From Montifringilla adamsi (lineage: Eukaryota > Chordata > Aves > Passeriformes > Passeridae), in NCBI GenBank assembly GCA_017590115.1, contig JAGGNK010006448.1:4881595-4945594 (forward strand): a stretch of 64,000 nt of DNA, in the 5' to 3' direction. Under the pieces are notes generated by a model. The model did not search any database and was not told the DNA's origin. It saw nothing but the letters and a program-made list of their open reading frames with translations. Positions within the stretch are counted from its first letter, which is position 1. Every line of letters begins with the position of its first letter. Both the position numbers and the translations under genes were made by a program. Shown one piece after another: positions 1 through 12,600 of the stretch.

Positions 1-620
1 ACGACAGAAATATGTCCTAGCCCTGGAAGGACTCCTTCACAGGCTCCTGCAGTTTGCTCCTACACTTTCTGATCATCCAGAGGCAATCCAGAGGCAGCTT
101 TGAGCAGCTCCACCCCACCTGCGGCTACTCTCACCCCTCCTTTCCCTGAGCCTCTTCCCCTGGAGAAACGCGGAGGGCTGGGAAACGGCTACCTGGGGCC
201 CTGAGCCGTGAAAAGATGTGACGGAGCGCAGGGAAAACAAAGTGAACGCCATGAGAAGGCCGTCCCCCGCTGGCCCCCCTTCCCCAGGCGGGCCCACCAG
301 AAGCGGCCGGAGCGGGAGCCGCAGCCGGGCCACAGGGCTGTTTGATTGCCTAAGCCTGGTGGCCAGACAATAGGACCAGAAAGAATGGCTGCTTCCTTCC
401 TTCCTGTCGAGTGTTCTGCCTGAGTGAGCAAATTCAATAGCACTTCGCTTCGCAGCAACACCAGGCTCTCTCGCACAGGCGAAAATCAACAAAAGAGCCA
501 TTCTCGGGCATTTCCAACTGCACCTAAGCCAAGGCACTGAGCTGTGGAGCCATCCGGCCTGGGGAGGGGAGCCACGCAGACACTGCTCTTGGGTGTGCGG
601 CCAGGCACAGTAAACATCCA
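1..620. promoter_or_regulatory. CpG-rich patch at left edge
   Basis: This stretch is clearly richer in G+C and CpG than the A+T-rich DNA that follows. I count roughly 25 CpG dinucleotides between about 160 and 600, including dense runs around 300-335. It has no convincing coding content: the minus-strand open frames of 154 and 95 codons have low-complexity composition and no recognisable domain. It could be a small orphan CpG island, a distal enhancer or the edge of an exon lying outside the window. The call rests on composition only. Confidence 0.35.
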
Positions 621-650
621 GGTTATTCTTTATGGTGAAGGACTGCTTTT

Positions 651-3428
651 TTTTTTTTTTTAAACCCCCCTAATGTCAGGCACCAGGCAGTTTGGTTCAC
701 CATCCTAGTCCCAACCCTGCCACTTACTCCTTTTGTTGGCTTGAGGAAGTTTTTTGGGGTTTTGGGTTTTTTGGGGGGTTTTTTTTTGGGTTTTGTTTTG
801 TTTTCTTTTGTTTTGTGGGGTTTTTTTTGTACTTTCCTGATGAGTTGATGATTTCGCTGCTGCTTTAAACCCCTCCAAGACAGGCTGGTTGAAGGGTGCT
901 AGGAGGTATTCAGGCTTAACTAAACTAGGTGAAGGTGACACAGGAGTCGCCGTGTAGAAAACCTACCCCTGCTGCTTTCTGCAGACTCAAGTAGTCGCAC
1001 ATTTAAATCACAGACTGGCTGAAAATAAAATAGGTGTCAGTGAATGAAAATATTTGACAAAAGCGAGCAAGCAGGTGACCAAGACTATGCTCAGGTGGGT
1101 ATAAACTGAAACACCAGTCCCTATAAATTTCATAAATAAGAAAGATAACTATTATGTGTTGCAGTTTCTACTTGTATAAGGCTCTTTTCTGTCTTCCAGA
1201 TCCCATTCTTTAGTTCAGTGCTGTGCCAAATTAAGAAGGGACATCATGTTGCTAGAAAGACAAGGACCCAGGATGTGCACACCCGAAGCTGACAGTCAGA
1301 AGTCACGGTTTTTGTAAGCAGTGATTTTCTAGATCTTTGGGGCTTCTGGAGTGGGTTCAGTCCATGAAGCTTTTCCCATACAGAAATAAAAAGTGCTCTC
1401 TGTACATCACTTTGCAGCACAAAAATCAGCACTGAGGAATTCCTGTGCATGTGCAGTAAGGCATCTCCCCTTGCACTTGCATGGCATAGGACAGGATACC
1501 GAGGGACGTATTCTTGTGAACATCTGCGTTTGTTGATTCAGTGTGTGTGGGAAGAGGAAGGGGGAAGCGCAGAAAGAATCTCAAAAAAAAGAAAAGTTTA
1601 CATGGAATTTTTGGAGTGATCTGTCTTTCTCTCTGTTAAAAAGCTAGTTTTTTGCTTTTGAAACAAGCAGAGTAAGATTTTGCACTTGCCTGCTGCATCT
1701 GTTTTCTCAAGCAAAGACCTGTTTGTTTTTCCCATTGTGTGTGAACCATATTTGAAACAGACCACTGAGCCAAGTTACATCAAGCCTGTTTCTTTTCTAC
1801 TTCTGAACTATGACAGATTATCCTAACCCATCTGCAGGCATGATTAAAAATATGAAAATAATTTTTACTTTTCTTTTGAACTGCCTTTGATATAGTATTT
1901 GCTGTCAGATAATCTATAGAGTTTTAACATCTGGTAATGCAAAATGGTATGTTATTGCAGCTGAAGAAAGAACTATTTAGAAATTTTTTTAGCAATTTTT
2001 TTTGTGGCATCCAAGATTGCAATTGTGGCTTCAGTTTACAATAAACTTGTGGTGGTACAATTATGACTAAATTATTCATTTTTATGCATCAGAACATAGT
2101 ATATAACACAAAGGAAAGAAAACCCAAATCCAGCACAGAGGATTTTTATTAAGATAAAGATCCTGCTTACATGATTGGGATAAGTGATGTTCAGATATGT
2201 CATCACCCAATCTTAGGAAACTGGCTCAGACAACTTTCTATTAAGCAATAACCTATAAGTGACAAAACAATATCTATTTCAGTCATTGCACAGTGAAGTC
2301 TAGATTACTGTAGTTGAAAGATTTTTCTCTTTCTCCAAGAGCATTCAGAAGAAGCATGCAGAGAAAAAACCAGCAATCAAAGAAGGACAGATGTGTAGAC
2401 TTTCATCTTCTAGAAGCTGAAATCAATGGGAACTCATACAATTTATAGATAGAGCTGATCTAGTTGTAAGCATTAATGTTCATGGTCTCTTTCCCCACAG
2501 AAAAATAGTCACTGACTCAGCACAGGACCCACTCCTGGTTTGGTTTGCTTGGGTTTCTTTTGGTTGTTTTAACCACTAAAAAAGCTCATGACACTGTGCA
2601 GTTGGTTTACTCGTAACAAAAGTAGTAACCTAAGAGGATGAGCTATGAAATGTGTATTTTTTAACCTAATTCAGGCAGTTTCCCTAAGAAAGCTGTCTAC
2701 TATTGCTTGTTCTGTAGAAAAGAATTTGCAATTAAGGACAGAGAAACTGATTAAGATCAAAGACCACCACCACCAGCAGACTGTATTCTTCTTGCCCCAA
2801 ATCTGGTATTGGTATGAATTTCATTTATGCTGCCCCTTACTCGATATCCTCTGGAAGCGATATGCAGGTACGTGCCTTCCCCACTCCCTTCAATTGGAAG
2901 TGTGCATTACCATAACATTTAAGAGACAAGTCTGAAGATTCCACACATTCAGGTATGTCACATTAATTCTGAGGTCAAAGCCAAACAAGCTATCAGATTC
3001 TAGGATCTGTGAAGGTGGTTGCTGTCCATAGGCTGCTCATTATAACACAACCTCTTTTCTTGTAACACCTGTTCTTTTAAAATAGTCTGTTGTTTTTGTT
3101 TTGTGGGGTTTTCTTTCCTTATTTCCATTGTAGTCAAGCTAGACAGAGGTCAGATGAATCAGACACTGGTTAAACCAACAAAATTGAGATAATTTTTGAC
3201 AGCTATATAACCTCCCACCTTCATTTTAGGAAGCTGCTTATACCTCTAGCTAATAAGACTTCCCACAAGCTTCTTGGGAAAGTTGAGAAGATAACTACTT
3301 AGTGTATTTTTGACTATATATAAAATAGACTATATATAAAATGACCTCATTAACCCTAGGCATCTGCATTGCTCACAGTCTTTTGATACATTTATGTTCA
3401 GATTGTGAGTCTGCCTTGAGGTGGACTG
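651..3428. other. Intergenic DNA, no gene seen
   Basis: A+T-rich unique sequence. The only structured part is a T/G mosaic at 748-831, annotated separately. Open frames are short and show no recognisable protein. A tandem doublet of a 16-base A+T unit lies at about 3311-3345. Confidence 0.6.
748..831. repeat. T/G mosaic low-complexity tract
   Basis: Alternating runs of T and G with almost no A or C. Several G runs of 3-6 are separated by T runs. The strand could in principle fold into G-quadruplexes. The opposite strand is A/C only, which explains the lysine/proline/asparagine-rich open frame read through it. Confidence 0.7.
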
Positions 3429-3947
3429 ATCCTTTTACAGGTGAGCAGCTGAGGCCCTGTGTTCACTGCCATGGGGAAGTATGGCAGCAGCAAGGACAAG
3501 CATGGCAGTGTTGGTAGCAGCGACCAGCTCAGGCACTCAGGCACTCGTGGAAGTATAGACAAAGCAGCCTGGGATGCTCAAATCTGCCTGGGACCATCAT
3601 CATTTAGCCCACATTGAAGCCATGACAGTGTAGTGATTCCCATCTGCAATTTCCAATTTATGGCACCTGGTTTGCTGAACCATATAAAACAGAGTTGTCA
3701 CAATGGTGCTTTTGATGAAAATTTTTATAGCGGGCCAGAGTGGCCTTTGAAAACAGGGGCGGTTGACAGTGGTCTAGTGGTGCTGCTAAAAAGTTCAGGA
3801 ATGCTGAACTTTAAGGTTAGGTTGTCTGACTGCAGTGCAAATATATGCTAAGTGACTTGCCCAAGGTCATTTGTATTATGATATCTATAGTAGAGCAGGC
3901 ACTGAACACTCATTTTCCATAGCTGTGGTTAGTGCTCTAATCTCTGC
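3429..3947 (+). repeat. MIR-like SINE relic, split in two
   Basis: Bases 3429-3460 resemble the core of MIR/CORE-type SINEs (TTTTACAGGTGAG followed by GCTGAGGC). Bases 3847-3947 resemble the next part of the same consensus (AAGTGACTTGCCCAAGGTCA, then AGAGCAGGCACTGAACA). About 385 unrelated bases lie between them, so either an insertion split the element or two fragments lie near each other. The match is from memory of the family and is old and diverged. Confidence 0.45.
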
Positions 3948-5489
3948 TATGAAAAGAAAAAAATATTTTCTAATCTGACTAAGTATGTTCAATTGTATCT
4001 TAGGCAAACTTTAACTGGCTATACAATATACATAAGTAGGCTAATAAGCATATCAGGAATCTCCATCTTTACTTCTTCCCTATGTGAACACTTGAATTGA
4101 AACAGCAGTTTTTAATTTTTAATTTAATTTTAATTTACGTCTTCTAATATTTTTGATGCAGACTCCAATGCAGGAATTGAAATGGGACACACTTGTTCCC
4201 AAGTGAGAGGAATCACAAACAGGTTGGGACAGAAACAATGAATGACTTGACTTGTAATCACTTTTATTTCTCCCTACTGGAGAAAGTTGCAGTGGTTAAC
4301 TAAAGAGACAGTTTAAATTAATCTAGTTCAACTACTTTAAAGGTGGATGGAGGTGTGTTATGTATATTCAGAATAAACAGTTTACAGCAGTTTAACTGGG
4401 TCATTCCTGAAAAACTGTGCATGTCTTTGTTCTATAGACAAAGTCTGCAATTATTGGTGTGGATATTTCTTTATAACCCAAATTTCAGAACTCAGAGGAG
4501 CTTTTCTCCTTCAGGTTTATTTGCTGCTGTACCCCATGCAATTGTCACTGTCCTGCTTTCCAGAGACTAACAAATCATAGGGCAGACTGTCCTTCTCAAA
4601 GAGTTTAATGGCTTGTCCGTATTGCTGATATGCTCATCAAAATTACAAATTGCAAAATTACTTATTATTACTGTAAGCAGTGTTCAGTGTGTTTTCCAAA
4701 CAAGCTGACTTACTGATTCCAAATGATTTAGAGTATCTGAGAAACTAAAAATGCATGTAAATACATATGTTAAAGTTTTTCAAATGGAAGAAAACCCTTT
4801 CTCTGGATGGTTGTATTTTCATTGGGTCTTATTGAAAGAGAATTTGAACATTTAGAATAAGTAATAAGTTTGGAAATTGCCACTAAAGAAAGCAAAAAAG
4901 TAATAAGGGCAGAAACAGCAGTCGTGTGGGGAATTTCACACAGGGTATATAAGAGTGTAAAGGAGCTGCCTTTTTCATACCCCAGAACTGTTGTGCAGAC
5001 ACCTGTGAAGCCTGCACGGGGGGAATAGATGCTGTAAAGACTGCAGTAGTTCTGTAAAAGTATGTTACTAGCTCAGAGAGATGGGGAGACATAAGCAGGT
5101 AGGCTTCCTTTCATTTTTTATGCAGAAAATGAATCATGGGCACAGACCTGAAGATCTAATATGTCTGTGCTTAATTGTGTTGCAAGCAACTTACACCTGC
5201 AAAAGAAAAATGTCCCTTTTGCAAATCCACCTCTTGGGTGTGGAGTTGGGGTGAGAACTACTGTCATGCAATAATTCATGAAATGGAAAATGACTGCCTA
5301 CACGCTTTGTTGCATCAGGCTCTTTGCATAGTTGTCTGGTTTACAGTGTGACAAAGTGCAACAAGCTGATGCACCCAGCAGCATGAAGTGAAAGTGCTTC
5401 GCATTAAAAACTGTGAACAACCAAACCATTTTTAAATATAGGCAGAATCTATAATAAGCAGCAAAATGCCCATGCCTCTCATGGCTAAT
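3948..5489. other. Intergenic DNA, no gene seen
   Basis: A+T-rich unique sequence with short open frames only. A T/A-rich stretch of TTTAATTTT units lies at about 4109-4137. No RNA gene or repeat family was recognised. Confidence 0.55.
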
Positions 5490-5880
5490 GAGAATTCCCA
5501 TCTGTAATGGTCTGCCACATCCCCGGTTAATTAGAAACTAAATTACTAACATTGCTAATTATTCATAATGACATTCTTTTACGTCTGTTAAATTAGTTAT
5601 AAAAATGATTAGCATAAGAAATGCTAGGCTTTGAAATACTAGTCAATAAGTCAAAAAGCCTCTGTTTGCCTATTTAATCTAATGAAAGGTATTTTATCTC
5701 ACATGGCATCTAAGCACACAGGCAAAATTAACCCTGTGAAAGTAAAGGGTTTTATCAAACAAAGCAGAGCAGGGTTGCACTACTATAATTTACATGTACA
5801 GATTGTTTCCACTAATAAATGTATTTCAGAATACTATACATACTTTGAATTAGTTACCTAATTTTCAAGGGCATATGTAA
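5490..5880. promoter_or_regulatory. Candidate distal element rich in homeodomain motifs
   Basis: This block carries several TAATTA/TAATTR cores (near 5527, 5559 and 5592), a CTAATTATTCATAATGA stretch, and an ATCAAACAAAG motif of TCF/SOX type near 5755, with no simple repeats and no coding potential. The density of homeodomain cores is typical of developmental enhancers in gene deserts. Because A+T-rich DNA produces such cores by chance, conservation has to decide. This is an inference from motif density only. Confidence 0.3.
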
Positions 5881-8800
5881 AAAAAAAAAAAAAAGCTTTG
5901 AGAAAATGTGTGTCATGATTTAATGTATTAATAAAAAGATGACCCAACTGTCTCCCAGGCTTTCCAGATACTTGACTAACCTATTTGTTTAAAAGGTGTA
6001 TATGAACAGGCAAGTTTTCACAGGGTGTCATTTTCCATATAATCAGGAGGGCTTTGTGCGAAATTGTATAAGAAAGCATTCAGGGTTAAAATTCAGCATG
6101 ACTCTCCCCCAAACAACCCTTCCTGCACCTTCACCCCCACTCCCACTTAAACCCTTTTGGAGGTTCCTGCCCTCCCCTCCCTGTTCTCCTCTTAGAAGCA
6201 AACTCAGCACCATTAGCACACAAATGCAAAATAACTAGCCTAGGCCTCTTCCCAGGAATACAAATTAGGGGCAGGTAGTTGAAGAGCTTAGAAAGCTGAA
6301 ATAGCGAAGTTCACAATGAAAAGGATGAATAGATGAGAGACTGAAAGTGGGGTAAAGTGTTCAGCTTTTGTCATTTAAAGTGACGTCTTTAACTCTTTGC
6401 CTTCATAAGGCTGCTCTTCACAAAAATAATAATGAATTGCAATTAAGACCTGAAGGACAAAAGGGAATTATGTGGGAGGGAAAAAAAAAAAAAAAAGGAA
6501 AAGAAAAAAATATGATGACAAGAAGATTTTTTTTTCCTCTTGTGCAGCATATGAATATCTGTCAGGAAAGCAGAGAGGATAGTTTTAGAACTGTTATTGT
6601 TTAATCTGACAATGGTGCCACTGTAGATAGTGAAACCAATGATGTCATCAAAGCAGCTGGAGAAAAGTTTGAGATGGCTCATCAGATCTTCTAAATTTAT
6701 ATCCACACATGAAGCCTGTAGCTGCTTCATGTTCTGTTCTGCTTTTGGGGACACAGTACTGCTTCTTACTGAAACAGGAGATATTTTAGTTGTAAAGTGC
6801 TGCTATGTTTAAAGTTATTTGTCCTTCAGTTATGCAAAGCCTTTAATTCAGCTGCACCTCTGGACTTGACTGCCACCTGTTTGTCCCCTGCTAGAACAAA
6901 GTTCCGTTTTATGGCATAGACCTATGACTGAAGTCAAGTGAGAGTTACAGCTTTAAAAGAATTCTTTTAAATGTATTATTTGTGAATATAGTATCCTGCT
7001 GCCAGTGTAAAATGGAATGGCTCTTTGATCACACTGAGGACAAGCAGTTCTTTAAACCACTCGTCTCATCCGTCTGAATGTGGGGAATGGATAAGGACCC
7101 AAGTTAGGAGCAAAAGCTTTAGTCCCTATTTTCTCTTACCTTTAAGCTATTAGAGCATCTCAGAAAACCTGGGAAAGGTGTCTGGAAGAGTTCCATAAAG
7201 CCCTCTCCCATTTATTACTGCTACAGTATTTCCAAACCAAATGTGGTCATCGGTCCTCGTATTCACCCACAAAAACACAAACCAAAAAATAAGCCATCAC
7301 TGCAGCAGCTTGTAGCAGGCCATGTAGGATGAATTCCCAGAGTAGGGACTGCAATATTTGGCAGAAGGCTGCACCAGAACTTAAACAGCAAAGTAACCAG
7401 TAGAATCTCAAAAAGACAGCTTCTGAAGATGGAAAAGGAAAAGCTGAACTGGCAAAATAAAAGTAAATAATAAACTCTCAAATATTTATGGTAACAAGTT
7501 AAGTGAATAGTATTAGACAACACTGCTCTGAATGACCAGTGAGGATTATAGATCCATCTTCTGTTTTTATCTGGGATGTTCTTTCTAATTACTAATTACA
7601 GTGTTTTTTCAGACCTTGTAATGGCCATTTTACATTGTTACATTACTGAATTTAATAGCAATATACTTTGGGAAAATTTTGCCAACAGACCCATTCATGC
7701 AACACTTAAAACTTCAACATATGGAATCTTGTCCAAAGTTTACCAGGACCTTTAATTTTATGAAAGAAAATGGAACATTTTACAGGTTCTCCTGTAATTC
7801 ATATACCAATAGCCAGTATTTCTGGATCAGATTTTGGAAATATTAAAATTCTTCTTAAAATAAGAAGAAACATTAAAATAAGAGAATAATGAACAAATTA
7901 AAGGTGACTGCACACTACTAAATTAGCTTTTCAAAAAGGGTTTACGTCAATTCCAGCTATTGCACTTGCATGACAGTTTGTGGGTGTGGGAGGAAAGAAA
8001 ATCTCATTTTATTTGCATTGTTTTACCTGTTTTCTTTGTTGAGGATATTTCAGCTCCATGATGATTACTTGACATTCCATATTCATTGTTTACTGTGACA
8101 TTAAAAAAAAAAAAAAAATCAGCTATTTAGCAGCTTTAGGGTATGTCTCCAGGGACAGGTACAGACAGATGCAAGCTTGTCTGTCTGCTCTTCAAATGGC
8201 CAGACATGAGCCAGCTCTGATCCAAAGTCATATAGACATTCACATGGCACTTGTGTTTTGAAGTAACCAGCAGGGTTGAGCAACCTGAGTGCAATTACTT
8301 GATTTTGGACAGGATCTGGCTCTGTCTGACCAGGTCAGGGCACAGCCAGAGGACCTTGGGCTTGTGCCTGTCCAAGTAGTCAGGCTTCAAAAACCTTCCA
8401 AAACAAAATGATGGACAACAGTGACAGCTGAAAACAACCTTTTCAATGTCATTATAATGTAAAAGGAAAAGATCTTAGGACCAGTTTTCTTTATGGTAAC
8501 GTGAATTTGGATGTTTTTCAACAATCTCACCACAGTAAAAAATGAGTTATAGTTTTATGTTTAATTACATCTTGGAGATCATACATCTATTGTGAGATGT
8601 TGTGATTAACTAGTTCTTAAAAAAGACCCTACAGACAAGAAGTTTTTGTGGCTTTCTTCATTTCACAATTCCTTTGAATTCTTAAGCATGTTTTAATGGT
8701 TTGTCTCTTTCTTATATTAAAAAAAAAAATCAAATTAATGTGCTTAAATTCTGTTGTAGTTGATGGAAATATTAAAAATTATTCAGAACTACTCATTTTC

Positions 8801-9654
8801 CTTAGCATGCCTAAGTAAATATTTCCAACACTGTGGTTTATTCCGGCTTGAAATTCCCCAGTGAAGTCAATAGGAACTGAACACGTGTATCAGAAGTCAA
8901 ATTTTGCCACTTTATGATTTCTAGAGCATTTTTAAAAGTCTTTGAAGGAACAACTATATAAAATGCTTTTTGAGGTAAGCCCCATAAGGAGAACAAAAGC
9001 AGGTATTGTTTAACAGCTCACCAAAATGCAGAGTATCTGGAATAAATCAGGAAGAGTTTGGAATGGATTTATTGGAAGGGTGATGCTTCTGTTTAGCTTT
9101 CCATTTTTTACGGGAAGAATTAGAAATGTCATTTGGCAGATGTCTATAATGTTTTTGGAACTGGAAGGAAATTTGGCTTTTCCATTTGGTGTGGGTGGAT
9201 GTTCCTCTAGGCCACATTTAACATGTAAAATGAGAGAGGTGGGTTTGAAACCCTTCCTAAACGGAGACTTGTAGCTGCATGTTTTGCAGACTTACCTTAG
9301 AAAATCCTCTGCCAGCAACCTGCATACCTGATCCATATATTACCCCCAGGGAGATGGCCCTAAGCATCAGTTTCACCCTTTTTGCAGCATAAAGATTCGA
9401 GCCAAAAAAATCAAAGTATCAGGATTCAGAGCAACAAAAAATCAATAGACCAGATAAACTGGTTTATCCTCCTTGCTGCTGTGCAAAGGAGTTATAAACA
9501 TGAGCTAACCAGCCAGATTCCACCAGTGCATCTAACCTTATCTGTATTTCATGCCACTAAGTACATTTTGGGTTTATGCTTGACATTATATATAATGGAT
9601 GTCCTCTCTATCCCTCCTGGAGCAGGATGTAATTCTAAGCTTTCTGGATTTAGG
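5881..9654. other. Intergenic DNA, no gene seen
   Basis: A+T-rich sequence with short A tracts (5880-5894, 6481-6496, 8104-8118) and a pyrimidine-rich stretch at about 6100-6195. Open frames are at most about 100 codons and unrecognisable. Confidence 0.55.
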
Positions 9655-9656
9655 NN
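9655..9656. other. Two undetermined bases (NN)
   Basis: These are the only ambiguous bases in the window. They sit just before a short run of AAT-type triplets (about 9664-9690), so they probably mark a small unresolved repeat or consensus ambiguity. Confidence 0.95.
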
Positions 9657-12600
9657 TGCTGCTGATAATAATAATCCTGATAATAATAACTGACACAAAA
9701 ACAGTGAAAGCCCTTATACATTGCAAGAGACTACAGGAAGCTTCAAAGAGTACCACACTCTTAGTGCTAGATTAAAAAAACTGAAAAGATACAAACCTGA
9801 ACAAGATACAGAGGGACTTGAACATTTTACCAAACACTGATAGAAAAATCTAAAGTTATGATGCCCCAGTACTGAGGTATGTTTCCCTCCTCATGAGAAG
9901 AAACTCCCAAGGTATAACTCAGCTGCTATTCATATATGTGCCTTACAACAAAACAATGACATTGCCATGATTTTTGTACCCTGCATCTTTCTTGGTAATT
10001 GTTGCAGGAATTTGAGCTGCAAAGACAAAGGAAGCCATCTGGTAATATTTATTTTCCATGACTTAACAAAAACACTAGCAACCTAATAAATGTCTACAGA
10101 AAACAGTGAAGGGGCCCTGCAAACATATGCACCCAGTTAGATAAATTAGCTTTGTGCTGCACCTGAGGGTTCATACTACAGGTAAAATGCTGCAATACAA
10201 TCAAGGAATTGATTGTATCGATCTGCATCAAAGTACAGATCAGTCAGTGTACCTTCAATCCTTATAAAGGTACTGAAGTACATCTATAAAAATCAGTTTG
10301 CAAGTCTTTGGGGTGAAATAAATCTTACCTTCTTTGGTCAGCTAAAAGCTAGGTTTAGAGTACAACAGTGGAACTCCTTGCTCAAGGATATTGCAGGCAA
10401 ACATGTTAAAATGGCTTGAGATAGTAGGCTTTAGAAACTAACAGAAAGGACATCAAAAGCCATTAAAACACTAGATTAGATGTGGGAAGTTTCTTGATTG
10501 AAGAAGTACTTTATTATTCCTTAAATACTGATGTGTCAGTGGTTATATCTTTTTCTGGATGTTCCAGAGCTGACCTCCTGGACATGAATTTTTGCTAGAT
10601 TTTTGCTAGTATCATCCAGTCAACTTGCTAACTTTGCAAAACCATCCATAAAGTTGGTGTTCGCATCTGTGCTCACATTGTTGGGCTTCCTGTGGGATAC
10701 CAGATGCAGTATCTTGTTGACTTAAATGCTTGAAAAGCTGAATTTTAGTGAAAAATCTTCCCCAAGGCCTGTGGAAAAACTGTGGAAAGTTACTTTATCA
10801 ATGTATTTAGCAGAAGAATTTTCATCTTTGCCCAGTGTCAGCTATATCTATTCACATTGGAAAAAAATTCTTAGATCTAGCACCACTCTATGAGTTTTGG
10901 TTGTTTTTTGGTTTTGTTTTTGTTTGGGTTTTTTTTTTTTTTTTTTCATTACTTCTACACATTTTCTATGAGAATCCAGATGGAGATGCTGGCAGCCACC
11001 TAAACCTTGATAGGCTGTAGTGGACAGCAGCTGACACACAGGCAGTCACTGTAATTGCCCTCCACCTACTTCAGGAAAACCCAAGATAGTTCTGACTTGT
11101 TATGGATTTCTGTTTCTCAGCAACGTCTTAAGAACACAGGGACTTTCTATGGCCTCAGAAGAGTGGTTCATATAGCTCCAGATGTATTTTCTGATGGTGA
11201 CAAGAGAGATGCTCTTTAGAGATAATGTGCAGACATGGCCACTGTCTGCAGTCCATTCCCTTCCTATCCCTGGCATCCACCACTCTTGTACTGGGATAGC
11301 AGACAGTGCACCCAAGCTCCCCATTCATTTTACTTTGTGTTCAAGGTTGTAGGGTTCATAAAGCAAACCGTTAACAGATACACTCAAAGTGCATGTCTTA
11401 TTTTTAACATTGAATGTAGAGAGGTAAAGGAGGTTAAGGCTGCCCAGAAGCAGATTGCAGTTTGGCTGTGGAAACTGGTTATCTTTAGAGGTGTTGATGA
11501 GACTGTCTAATTGTGAAGGCTGTTTGTCCCTGAAGATTGCCTTATACATTTTCTCAACCAGCTCCTGATTGTGGAAGCATCTCAGCCTGGCTGCCACTTC
11601 TCAAAAGTATGTTATTAACCTATTAACCTATCAGCAGGCTCTTCCTTTACTTCATGTTCTGCTCTTTCTAGTGTTTATCTAGCAAGGGAATACAAAATAT
11701 TAGTTTATTACAGCCCTTACAAATGTATAACTCCTGAAAAATCTGTTGTTATAGTTCCTGTAAATTGGTCGGAGTTAAATCTAGGTTTTAACCTTGGTCA
11801 AGATTCCATTCTGTGCAGGGCAAACAGGAATCTGAAAGCAAAGATGGCTCTTCACAATCACACTAAAAAGTAAAATTAAAAAAAGTAAGATTAAAAAAAT
11901 GTAATCACTAAAAATATTTACAGTCCTGTGGTAAGACTGCTTGCTTACCAAAAGGATGTTTATTTGTCACATCATTTAGGATGCACACTGATGTAGGCTC
12001 CCACTATTTCTTCCTCTCTGCAACCAGGAGGGGGGATCTCCTGAAATGCTCTGCCTGTCCTTTCTGCTTCTAGACCAAAAATCAAACAGATCCTGCTTGG
12101 GCAATGAAGCGGTAAGTGCCTGTAAAAACTCCTTGCAGCTGGTCAGGAGGAGAAGAAATGTTTAGATTTATAAAAGCAAAGTCTCTTTCATTTTGAGACA
12201 CAGATGTGAAATGCAAGGTGGTTAGTAACATCTTTGAAGGTGTTAACCAGAAGCTCAGGTCTTATCTTATCTAGAGAAAATTGGTTGGTCAATGGTACTT
12301 AGTTGCTCATGTTTTTTAAACAAACATTTTCTACTTATCAAATGTTAAAATCACAGTGCTAAGAGCATGACTGTAGCTTTTGACATGTATTGGTAGAGAT
12401 GGTAAACATATTCTTGGTAGCATGAATGACCAAACCACATGCAATGAAATTCCAGCAGCTGTAACCACACAAACATTTTATCTTGTGCTAATGATCATGT
12501 ATGAGCAAGCAGTTGGTAAAAAACATACACTTTTTTTCCTCACAAGTGTGGACACAAAGACAACAGCTTTCTTCACCTAAGATAAATGAATTGAGTTGAC

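Noticed and set aside
73..537. 154-codon frame at the left edge
   Set aside because: G+C-rich patch without codon structure or recognisable motifs.
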